Assembly: GCA_021234535.1 (NCBI GenBank)
Contig: CM037829.1
Span: 31,654,962-31,718,961 of the forward strand
From: Stichopus chloronotus
Lineage: Eukaryota > Echinodermata > Holothuroidea > Aspidochirotida > Stichopodidae
Direction: 5' to 3'
Length of the DNA: 64,000 nucleotides
Positions within the stretch are counted from its first letter, which is position 1; every line of letters begins with the position of its first letter. Below the pieces are notes generated by a model. The model saw nothing but the letters and a program-made list of their open reading frames with translations. It did no database searches and was not told where the DNA came from. Both the position numbers and the translations under genes were made by a program. Positions 26,200 to 36,915 of this stretch are shown piece by piece.

Positions 26200-26589
26200 C
26201 CTCCTGTAAGACGAGACACCGTTTTGACACGGCGTTCCATGATCCAACCCCATTTGGTAATTTATTTAGGCCTTGGTACATGCTACGCTATAGCAGAATA
26301 CGTGATAGTCTGCACTAGCAATTGTGTGACGCGAAGGATCTACAGGCCGTACCAGCACCCTCTAAATCTCTTGCCATTGCGCAACACAAAGGATGCTATC
26401 TTTTTACGCGATGGGCTTGGGGGATCTCCCAAGGATCTCCGAAACGTGCAAACAGGGAAACTTCGAAAATCTTATCTACGACTTATTCTACGCCATGTTA
26501 GAAGTGTGGTTACCAATGGGGTCACGGTAACAGTAGAAGACCTCAATGCAGAGGGTCGACGGGCGGGGGAGGGGGGGGGGTTGAGGTGA
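26200..26589 (+). CDS. Candidate exon C or 3' open frame, continuing phase 0
   Basis: A strong acceptor (CCGGTTCTTTATAG) opens a frame that runs 129 codons to TGA at 26587-26589. A possible donor, TTG|GTAATT after 26256, would instead give a 57-base exon in phase 0. The distal part runs into a 10-G tract (26571-26580), so the full-length frame is doubtful. No domain recognised. Confidence 0.2.
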   Translation, partial: PPVRRDTVLTRRSMIQPHLVIYLGLGTCYAIAEYVIVCTSNCVTRRIYRPYQHPLNLLPLRNTKDAIFLRDGLGGSPKDLRNVQTGKLRKSYLRLILRHVRSVVTNGVTVTVEDLNAEGRRAGEGGGLR

Positions 26590-29312
26590 TAACAGGATTT
26601 TTGAATGGAGTGTGAATCTAATACATTTTCTCCCGTCTACCACTTTTTCCGACCTGAAATTAAAAAAAAATTAGCAAACCCAACTATTCCTAGGCTACTC
26701 TTTTTATCCAAATATTTTCTTGTACGCTATGCGCCAACTGAAGGTTTCTTCTCAGATAGAGTCATTACTGCTCGCGAATCTTCAAACCTTTGACCCTTCA
26801 AACCTCCCCCACTGAAAAGTCCGGTTACATCACCGTATGACTTTTCAGTCAGATCCCCCCAGATTCCCCCCCCCCTTTCAAAATCAATAAAAGAGTTGCT
26901 ATGATGGATCTAATTTTTACGTGTTTGAGATGATTCTCTCAACTGTACTGCCAATTGGGCTTTTCTCCTCTACTTACACAGAGAGACCAATCAGAAAAAT
27001 AAAACTTAACCCGACATTTCAGTCGTTTCATGTTTCCACAAAATTTGACATCGTAATCAGCCTAATATTTCTTTAACCAAAATGAAATGATAAGTGAACA
27101 ACCATAAAAAATAATAGTAATAATAGTTCCGTAGTGAGTAATGAACGTAAAGCAGAAATACAAGACTGAAAGTGACTCAGGAGAAACCCAACAGAAGCTC
27201 CATAGAGCTTGCAGTATGAGTTTCCCCCCCCCCCCCCCAAAAAAAAAAAAAACTACTCAGAGAAAAAGATAAAAAACAAAGAAAACGACAAAGTGTAAAT
27301 AATGAATGCTTATGAATAAAGTACTTTTTCAACAACCTCTTGAATGAAAGCAATGTATTGCAGCTCTGAATATGAGGTGGCAGAGAGTTTCATCTACTAG
27401 GGTCTGCAAAACGAATGGTTTGGGAAGGGCGAGGTTGACTTAAACAAAAGAATGGAAAGTGGGTTTCTAATGAATGTAAGATGTGAGTGAGTTTCATGTC
27501 TAAATGTAGATAAAGATCTGAAAATGTTCACGAGAATACCTCTAGTGAGCCAGGAAAGTATTCAAAATTCCAACCTGGTGATTATAAACATCCAAAACTG
27601 GGAAAACGTTTAGTTTTGCAAACATACCTGAGAGATTTCAAACTGACGGTAAGTAAGTACCAGACAACTTAAGGGCTCTTTTCTGGAGGATATAAAGACG
27701 ATAAATCCTAGAAGAATATCTCTCTTTAACCTCCATGCTTAGGGGAATCACAGCCACATAAATTAACAATATGTACAGATGGATCGGGCATCCTATTATT
27801 CTAAACGGCGAGTTTCCCTAACTTCATTGACGATATATATACACAACGGCAAAGTTGCGCAGTACATCTGACTGTGGTAGTATGCTTCAAACAGTAGGCA
27901 AACAAAACAACTTTTGAAGGTTGTTTCTATTTTTTTGACACTGGATTATGAGCTATCATGTTCCATTCGACCATTAATAATTCCTTCAACATTTTTCTAC
28001 CGCTGACCCTGACGATATCTCCAAGAATAGAATCGTTCATATCGAAGTGTGAATAAAAATTGAGCGTTAGGGCTATTCCACTGACAAACTGCAGGAGGTA
28101 TTAATTTGGTGGCAGTGTTTCACCAGGCTTAAGTACGGTGGCAATATAGGAACCGTAAAGCTGAGGGTGAGTGCTGGTGCATGCAAGACCGCGTTCAAGT
28201 GAACCTCTCAGTTTTGTTTCAGTGCCCTTGCCGTCATGAATAATCAATTACATCGGAGACGAAGGGCGATAAAAATACTCAAGTTTTCATTTTTCTTCCC
28301 TCTTCTTTCAATTTTTTTTCTCATTCTTTGTCTTCTCATCTTTTCTTTATTTTATTATTATTTTTTTTTTCGTCTGGCTTCATTTTGCAGCCTCTCCGCC
28401 CGCACTATTGTCCCGCCAATGTGAAAAGCAGAAGTATGAACTTACATCATGATAGATCATCGGCGACATTAACTCTCTAAGATAATTAAGATACGAGTAG
28501 AAGTTGTAACTGCCAAAAATGTTATGCTGCATTATGTATCGTACATTTGTTTTTTTGGTATGTTTTTATTTTTGGCGTTTTGCTTTGTTCGTATTTTTCT
28601 TTTTCCTTTAGGAGATCGACTTAAAAAAGTTTAAACCTATTCTGGTTTCCTCTCCCTACATGTTCCATTCAACCCATATAATGTGTTGATTTCTGCGATA
28701 TGTCATACATTAAATTTCTGGATTTTCCTGTTTGTAGTAATTAAAATGGTGCTTTTTAATGTAGAAAATCCTATTTGGAAGCGAACTGTGGGAAATAAAT
28801 GTTAAACTATGCATGTGTCTGTATAATATAATGGATTATCGTGTATTTTTATCACGTTTTTATCCATCATCCTTTCAAATTTGGTCCACTTTGATGACTG
28901 AATTTATGAAATTATCATGTATCCAGGTAAGGTATTTCTTTTTATATTATGATTGGACGGACGGGGGGGGGGCTATTTTGGTCATTCTATGAAAGTTTAA
29001 TGCTAATGGTCAATACTAAGATTAAGTGGTACATACGAAATACATTTTACTGAAATAATCCCTCAGCGACTGCGTGGGTTATCCTTGAGGAAGGGGGGGG
29101 GGGGAGACGAGTCTCAGGTGGCGCCAAATCATAACCTACATGACAGCTCAAACTATAGAAATGCTATGTATCTAAGTGATGCGTCATCGGTTGGCGTCGA
29201 ACGCATCGGAAACTTTTGGAAGAAGATGCACCACAGATCGCCGGAATTCGCCTTTCCAAGCTCTGCAGGTGTCCATTCACTCTTCTTACAACGCCCCCGA
29301 AAAATCACTTTC
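26590..29312. other. Gene-free stretch rich in homopolymers
   Basis: C/G runs lie at 26866-26875, 27224-27238 (followed by 14 A), 28963-28972 and 29093-29104. No gene recognised. Confidence 0.5.
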
Positions 29313-29388
29313 CCCACCCTCCCTGCTCCCACCCTCCCTGCTCCCCCCTGCTCCCCCCTGCTCCCCCCTGCTCCCCCTGATCCCCCCA
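29313..29388 (+). repeat. Minisatellite of CTGCTCCCCC units
   Basis: About seven tandem 10-11 base units (CTCCCTGCTCCC to CTGCTCCCCC). The proline-rich open frame at 29085-29459 is generated by it. Confidence 0.8.
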
Positions 29389-31528
29389 GCCAATGTTACC
29401 CTTCCAATATGCCTCTGAACTCTGCAGGAAAAGCGACAATCCTCACATTGAAATTTTAACGCGCGATTGACGTTCGTCAAAATAGTTGAAAAGTGCATGC
29501 TGGCCTCTCGGTACAGCAGACATAATTATGAAGATAAATCTTAGACTATGCAAATTTAGTAACTTAGATTTATCGGTTTTTTGGAATTTCCTCCAAAACG
29601 GAATATAGAGATTCCAACGGTGGAGGCTCATTCGAAATTATTTTCCGGGGAAAAAAGAAACCGCCATGCATACGCTATGCACGGGGTGCTTCATCATACC
29701 TTCATACTTAGGTAAATTGTTAATTACTTTTTAGTGACGCTCTGATGGGCAATGTTGGAACGTTGCATTACGCACGATTTCCTCTCCTAGAGGGTAATTA
29801 TGGATGAGTTCAACAACGTTTTATAACCAGCTAAATTTAACATTACGAAAAACGTGAAAGAAAAAGCTTTGAAAAGGAAAAAAATGAGATTTAACACTGA
29901 AACTGGAACAAAGTACTACAGACAGGGACACGACCGTATTAAGGTGGTAGGAGACTCCCTACCTTTCTACGATGAGAATGCATAAAGTTAAGTTGCGTGT
30001 AAATAGAGATATTTGTACGTATCTCAGTTTCCTACTATTTCGTAGACCTTAACCTCCACCCCAGAACCCCCCCCCCCCCTTGTTGGGGCCTCCTCTTATA
30101 GACTGGGTAGTTTATTGGTTAATCTAGCACTGCACAGGGAATGAAAGATATGTAAGAATGACCTTGGATACCCCTTACCGCAGACATGTTTGTCTTTGTG
30201 TTCTCCAATGAAACTGCAATCCCCCCTCATCCATGTCGACCCCCCCCAAACACACACACGCACACACACACAATCACACTCAGAATGCTTTATATTTTCC
30301 TTTAAGATGACGTGTTGTGATTAAGCATAACATAACATTTGGAATATATTGTGCGATCACCTTGACGAATCCCGGTCTGCAGATGTCATCACATGTAATG
30401 TAGCATTGCACACCACGGAGTTATCAATAAGTGACGAATTCATTAGCACAGTGGCGGAACTCTCATATTGGCTCTGACAGTGCTGACCCTAGCAAAAGGA
30501 TGCTCCCGCTACACAGAAAGGGGGCATCTCTTTGGATAGGGATGGCAGGTTTTTTGCTGGGAAGGAATTTTCATGCGAGACAATAGACAAAAACAGAAAT
30601 CGAAAAGTTTCAAACGTGATACGGAAAATGACGTCAGTGATCATCGTTTATTCTTTGCCTCTACTGCATTAGAAACGATTTATATGCTGACTGATACTTG
30701 TTACAGTGGCATACAGAGTCAGTGGCGGGTCCAAAGGATGAGTATCCTCTTCCCCTACCCCCCCCCCCCAACAAAAAAAAAATCCAAAATTGATCAATTG
30801 TTCTTTTACTATTTTATCGCAGATTTCTAACTGCTCCATCCCTTGTCACGATTTGGCGCAGACGTTCGCACACCATATTAATTAAGAGCACCATTTTTTT
30901 TATGTATATCCTTCAAATGGAAGACTCTTCCTCACGTGCATGAATATAGTGCACCCTCACTAAACAGAGGTCATGGATCAACCCCTGGTGGTTTATGGTA
31001 AATAGTTTAGAGAGAATTTTTTATATGCTTTGTTGATAGTATTTGTATCATCTCTTTTGATGTATTTTTTCAGCATTCACACAAATTTTCCACCTGGAAG
31101 TAATGCATAAACGGCCATTCAAATGTTGTAACCAAGATCAAATCCATTGATCCTGCATAAACCGATGGCCCTTGAAGCTCCTGATGGGGGGGGGGGGGTT
31201 TAAGACCCAGGACCCCGCCCCAGTCTCATAGTCGAATTAGCATTACGAATTGAACGTATTTTGGGTGATAGCTAATGAGTTTGGAGTTTATGTCACTTCC
31301 CCTCCCTCATTTTTAATTTAATTTGTTCTAATTGATGGTGCTCATCATATTTCTTTAAAGAGGTAAGCCTGTTAACAAGTAATCTTTGACTTCAAGATTT
31401 TGAACTGTTATCAGTGTGAATTTAATCCTCACCGAAGTAAGCAAGTTTATAAAGGAAAAATGATGAAATTCACTCGAAAAAAGTGTGTACTGGGCCCACT
31501 CGTAGTGAGAGTGAACTTTACCCTGAAC
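29389..31528. other. Gene-free stretch with hAT-end-like words
   Basis: CAGTGGCGGAAC at 30449 and CAGTGGCGGGTCC at 30720 resemble transposon ends. C/G runs lie at 30067-30079, 30758-30769 and 31186-31198. CA-rich DNA lies near 30249-30272. Confidence 0.45.
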
Positions 31529-31611
31529 GGAGTGAAAATTCACTCCAAACAGAGCGATATTTCATTTCATGTGTGTAAATTATTGCTCTATTTGGAGTGA
31601 ATGTTCACTCC
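31529..31611. repeat. Nested palindrome built of GGAGTGAA..TTCACTCC
   Basis: Arms 31529-31558 and 31582-31611 are inverted copies of about 30 bases with roughly four mismatches. Each arm also contains its own palindrome, GGAGTGAAAATTCACTCC or GGAGTGAATGTTCACTCC. Further GAGTGAA/TTCACTC words lie just left of it (31468-31513). Confidence 0.75.
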
Positions 31612-31635
31612 ATTCTGGATGACATTTACTGTTAC

Positions 31636-32348
31636 CAGGGAGCTGTTATTTAGATGGAGGCAGTACGCTTTGAAGTGAGGTTCGTACCGCCAAGGTCATA
31701 CCAGTATCTGTTCTTTGTATATAGTAACTGAAATTTCTAAGGACTTAACACCGGATTAGCAGATAAACACAATAACAGCTCTGTCGTCTGCTACGGCAAC
31801 AGAACTTCACTTTGACTTTCCCTACTGCTACAACATTGCCAGTCGTCACGGAAATAAATGCTTTTTTCGGCCTTTCGAGGCTCGGCGACTCCTATGACCA
31901 TGCAATGTTTGGTTTGTTTATCAAACCATGAAAAAGAATCGATATCTCGCCATTTCTGGAAACTTGAGGAAACTTCTCGGCTATTTGTCAAAAACATAGA
32001 CTTTTGCCTCTGTAGCTCATTTGCATGCGCTAACTTCTAAAAGAACGGGCTAAAGGTAATCATTCATTTCTATTAAACAGTCGTTTCGAGTTGCGTGCCA
32101 TCTGCTCTTTAAGAATTGACGGTACAAACCTACACATCAAAGCACTGTTCGGAGCGATCTTGTTGTTCAAAAATTAGCTGACTTTAATGACGGTTCTAGG
32201 TAAATTGTATTGAACTGCTAACGTCGAATAAAGGAAAGAAATACCTTTGAGCTAATCGCACAGCTTATCATCACTGAATTGGGGGATCTTACAGTATTAG
32301 CATTAAGTTAGTTTTCTTTACTCTCTCCATCTAAATAACAGCTCCCTG
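31636..32348. mobile_element. Non-autonomous hAT-like element, 713 bp
   Basis: Perfect 24-base terminal inverted repeats (31636-31659 and 32325-32348), both starting CAGGGAGCTGTTATTT inward, are flanked directly by CTGTTAC on both sides, a 7-base apparent target duplication. CAGGG ends fit the hAT superfamily, whose usual duplication is 8 bp. A minus-strand open frame at 31791-31997 contains SSSFQKW, SFSWF and KHCMV, which vaguely recall the N-terminal zinc finger of hAT transposases. That resemblance is weak. The perfect repeats imply recent activity. Confidence 0.75.
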
Positions 32349-32627
32349 CTGTTACTGCGAGTTGTCCCTGCACCCACTCTTTCTTAATGGAATTTCAACT
32401 TTTTTGGTTTAGGGATTATAGACCTGTACTTCTAGTACTTTCTCAAGGCAGTAGAGAGAATCGATGTGTGAAGAAAAAAAAAACGAAAAAAAGCACAATC
32501 CACTTAAAATAAAACAAATAGAATTTTTTTTTTTTGGAAGTAGAGAAGCTTACTTCAAGCTGTTCGAAATACTCATGTAGCAGAGAAAACGTTTTAACAC
32601 ACGTTTTCCTGACAATTGTGGCGGGTC

Positions 32628-32982
32628 TTAAAGGGAAATAGGGCGTTTAGAATACACCGACATGACATACAAAAGAAAACAGCAGTAATCATCGTTAAAC
32701 CATTCAGTCTCATCAATAAACATCTACCAAAGCTCTATCTTCTCAACCCATTATGCTTGTGATGAGTAATGGAAGATGCATCATTTGAATTTTGAAAAGT
32801 TTGGATGAACAAATTAGTGTTGAGTTACGAATAACTGAATTTCTGTCTGTGGGGAGCTTATTTCTTGAAAAGAAGGCTACTGTCTTCCCTTATTTTGAAT
32901 AATCTATCATTCTACATCCACAAACATTGGTTTAAAAAAATATGGATGTTTTCTCTAAAACAAACGGCCTATTTCCCTTTAA
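32628..32982 (+). mobile_element. MITE family A, copy 3
   Basis: 355 bp, TTAA at both ends, left end AGGGAAATAGGGCGTTT and right end AAACAAACGGCCTATTTCCCT (one change). The interior closely matches copies 1 and 2, in the same orientation. Confidence 0.85.
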
Positions 32983-33895
32983 ATGAAAGAGAATAATGTT
33001 CCACTGCATGCATTTCACTGAAACCCCATGTCAATATCTTGTTCCTAAGTTACCCCGAGACATCGCTGTTTGAAGATAGACTTCTCTGGTGAAGAAATAT
33101 TTCCAGTTGCGTCAGTGTTATACCAAAATGCCATGAAGCAGTGGCAAATTATTGCAAGAAGTCATTGCTTTTCTTTGAAATTGAAACCTCTGTTTAACCT
33201 TGAAATATGACACTAGTGAAAATGTAGAAGAGGTATCTTGTAGCTTCGTCTAAAGATATTGTGAAACTTTAGGTCACATTTATTGCAACTATACTGTAAT
33301 ATTTATTTTACTACAGTCATGATTATAAAGAAAGACAATAACGGATATTCATGAAGTTGTGCCTTATGGGAGACATCACAAATTCTCTTTCACCCAATGT
33401 ACCATTTAAACATCAATAAACATTTCTTTAACTTCATACCTTCCGAAAAAAAGGATGCTATTGAAGTATGGTTTTTAAAGTTCAAGAGGGAATAATATTG
33501 CTACATTTTTTATAGAAATATCAATTTTCTTTAAATGGTCAATCCCTTCCAGTTACGAATGGCACTAATACAATTCTCGTTGTATAAGTTCTTCATCATC
33601 TTTTTCTTAACTTATTGAGATGGAACGTTTAAATCGTACCTCACGTTAGTAGTGAAACAAATCATAATCCGCAGTACTGAGGGGTCCACAGACGATGCGC
33701 TGTCGGCATTCATTGGACACAGTTTGCCTCAAAATATGATAGCAACGCGCCACCAGCATATCCCTCCCCCTCTACCCCTAACCTCATTCCACACATTTGG
33801 ATTCAAATGGACCGGTTTATTATTTTACAAACATCTATTGCCAAACAATAGCTACCATTTGAGTATTCTATTTCAAGCAATTGGCCCAAATCTAC
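32983..33895. other. Gene-free stretch
   Basis: AT-rich DNA between two MITEs with no supported feature. Confidence 0.5.
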
Positions 33896-34313
33896 TTAAA
33901 GGGAAAAAGCAGTCGTCCCTACTTCATTTTGAGAAATCATCCAAATTCTGCAATTCTCTTCTCATTTTTCTTAACCTCTAAAAAGGGGGTTTTGACTTGA
34001 AAAGGGTTTTCTATGGAGGACAAAAAGTTCCCAACAGAAACTTTATCTCTTAAGTGATCCCTGTAAATTATCCTCAAAGAATCCTATGGATTTTCACGGC
34101 AAGACAATGAAAGGACCCTTTCCTCTAAGAGTGCAGAAAAATTTTTCATAATTTTATTTAAAAATCAGTCCTGCACAAGCAACATGGTATGCTGCAAAAT
34201 TAAGCAATTCAACAACAAAATGGCATCACATAGCTAAAAAGAACCATTCATGAATTAGCATAGAGGGGTACCGTATGCTAATTCAGTTCGATGTGACTGC
34301 ATTTTCCCTTTAA
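33896..34313. mobile_element. MITE family B (418 bp), ends related to family A
   Basis: TTAA bounds both sides. The terminal repeats TTAAAGGGAAAAAGCAGTC (33896-33914) and its inverted match ending at 34313 differ at one base. The first eleven bases (TTAAAGGGAAA) equal the family A end, but the interior is unrelated, so both may be moved by the same transposase. No coding capacity. Confidence 0.75.
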
Positions 34314-34521
34314 AGAAACAATGCAAATAAATGCCCTGGAACGTACAGCTGTCAGTGTTTGTTGCAACAATCACGCCTGTCAGTTTGCTTCTTACGTGTA
34401 TCTTTAACGATGTATGACATAAGTAATTAAAAGAAATATCAACTTACCTCAAGCGTAGGGAATCAAATTGACAAAACGCAATTCCAAGCCTTCGTATATA
34501 CTTGTCACATATTTGAACCTA

Positions 34522-34719
34522 TTATAGACCACGATCATAGATATCGCTGATAAAGGCAGCCGTGCTTTCGAAGTTCATGTAATCTGTAAGCTGGAATATG
34601 TTCAAATATAGGCACGATACACAGACTTCATCCAGTTTTTTTCCGCATGGAATCAACAAGTTGCTGGTCACGCAATTTACGTGAGGAATTCCATCGTATA
34701 CATAACACTGGGCACTCAT
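34522..34719 (-). CDS. Short cysteine-containing open frame, hypothetical
   Basis: A 65-codon frame begins at a true ATG (ACGATGAG). Five cysteines lie in the first 36 residues (CYVYDGIPHVNC, IPCGK, VCVSC), followed by a cysteine-free tail (NFESTAAFISDIYDRGL). No signal peptide or known domain is seen. An acceptor-like CAGCTTACAG lies inside it, so it could instead be a small exon. It is kept only because composition and ordered cysteines look non-random. Confidence 0.2.
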   Translation of the reverse strand: MSAQCYVYDGIPHVNCVTSNLLIPCGKKLDEVCVSCLYLNIFQLTDYMNFESTAAFISDIYDRGL

Positions 34720-36571
34720 CGTAGCCTAGTAATAGCAAAATTCGTATCCATGTGCACTATGTACACACGCCACTCGATGACAGGCAGTTTTAAGTGTCAT
34801 TAGACGTATGGCATTCCCGAGCCAGAAGTAAATTTATGTGGCATACAATTAAAAATTTCTCATAACATAGTTTCGGGTTAAAATTGCCAATTTCTTTACC
34901 ACTGCTTGTAGCCCGATGGTATATGTTCGACACGAATGGTTGAACAGGGAAACATGTCATATTTACGTGCATTATTATGTTTACCGCAGGACTGGCCTAC
35001 CAGCAGTACTATACTGTACTAGATTAATTATGTTTACCATCAGCATTGGCCTATATTTAGACTGGCGAATATGACTCTTCACTACAGGCCATGTACTCTT
35101 TTCAACGTGATTAAATACGCACGTCAATTAATCAATCAGAAGAGTGCAAAAATATACAGCGATTGCTAAGTTCCTGTTTGGTTGTACGGTGAGTTTTGAC
35201 AAAAAGTTATCACAACGGGCAATATACGTGCTGTTGATATTTCAGTGAAAGGTGAGAGCGCGTCTTCGGGTCGTTCATATGTGATATGTATTACACAGAT
35301 CTGTACAATCAGCAAATAAAATTTAGACTAACTTTGGTGCCCCCTCCCCCCCCCCCCAAAAAAAAGGGCGGGCAAGGGGAGGCACTGTCTCAAGTCACAA
35401 ACTTGCAAAGGGGTGAAGAAAAAAATCAACCTTTAGTAGTGGAGGTGTAAGTTTCAAAACATGTATTCTAACAATAAAGAACTAAGAATTGAAATTTACA
35501 AGGCCGGAGAGACTGGGAAGTGTCATTTGCCCCAATATGAGGGGCATTTTGTTTTGTACAGAGATTACCTTTGTGTGCTACACACAAACTGATGGTGTCA
35601 CATGGTGTCATTAATAGCTACACCTTCTTTAACATTTGTCCCTCTTCATCCTCTCTTTTCCATGACTAAAGAGTAAGAAATCCTTAGCTGAAATTCTTTG
35701 TACACAAAGTGACCAATTGATGAGTGGCGCTTCGCTCAGATGGCGTCCTAAGATAATTTACCTTAGGATAGAGTCATCACCGTTTGCCCCAATTCAGTCC
35801 ACCCTCCCCCCCCCCCCCCGTCCGTAATGACAAAAGTTGGTTACGCCACTGTATTTTCAGAGAGTAACAAAGTTAGTTTTTCCCCCTTCAGTCCCCCCTC
35901 CCCTTTCCCTTTTTCGAGACTTCTATGGTGGTCAGTGTATTAATTCCAATGCAAGATGAAAGAAAATATGCGATGGGCTGATTTAGAATGCATTAAACGT
36001 CGGTCCTGCCTAAACAGCAAAGTCTCGATGGATTGCTTGGTTTGATGATGACTGAATGTAAATAGGGCAAAATCTTCTTGTCTCAATGTTGGCACTTTTT
36101 TTTTGGGGGGGGGGGGGGAGAATCCCCCAGATGTACATACTGTGAGGATTGTGGGTGACCTTATCAGGGCTCAAAACTAGCGTCACAGAATTATTCCGAA
36201 GGAGGATGTGGTGACAACAAATTGCCACCACAACGCTAAATCACGACCAGTCACAACTTAATCTTATTTTAAGACTTTCGATAGAGCAAAAAGAAAAAAG
36301 CATGACTTCAATAGCATCAGCATAAGAATCTTCAGACACAAAAAAGTAAAGGAAACATGCACGAATAAATGGCAAAGACTTTTTTTTCAAATGACAACAA
36401 TGACGTCAACTAGATGCATGCTGTTGGTCTCGAGAACTTGAGCCCAGACGACATAAGCTGGTTGACATAGAGAAGACATTAGTCACTGTAAATACCAATT
36501 GTTATACAAGAAAAAAAAAAAGCCAGAGTACAATTAAGTTGTGCTGACACTCTTTGTGACATAATAGAGTC
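34720..36571. other. Gene-free stretch
   Basis: C/G runs lie at 35346-35357, 35806-35819 and 36105-36118. GGTTACGCCACTG at 35839-35851 is the complement of a CAGTGGCG-type end, 20 bases from the run at 35806-35819. Confidence 0.45.
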
Positions 36572-36915
36572 TTAAAGGGGAAATATGGCGTTTACAATAC
36601 ACCAACACTGCATACAAAAGGTTTAATTATTGTTAAGCCATTCAGGCTTACAATAAACTTCTGCAATAGCTTCATCTCCTCAAACCACTATCCATGAGAG
36701 GAGTTAAGGAAGATGCATCATTTGAAGTTTTGAAACTTTGGATAAAAAAATTATTTTTGAGCACAAATAACTCAATTCCTTGTTGTAAAAAACATATTTC
36801 ATGAAAACGAGTCCAACGTCCTTATGTAGAATAATCTGTCATTCTGTGTCAAAAAAAATTTTGGTTCAAAATATAATATTTTTGCCTGCAATACAATGTC
36901 TGTTTTTCCTTTTAG
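36572..36915 (+). mobile_element. MITE family A, copy 4 (diverged)
   Basis: About 344 bp. Left end TTAAAGGGGAAATATGGCGTTT-like, right end decayed to CCTTTTAG, so the right TTAA is lost. The interior still shows CATTCAGGCT, GAAGATGCATCATTTGAA and AATAATCTGTCATTCTGTG in order. It is the oldest of the four copies, in the same orientation. Confidence 0.75.

Noticed and set aside
29085..29459. 124-codon proline-rich open frame
   Set aside because: The open frame is produced by a CTGCTCCCCC minisatellite and a G run.
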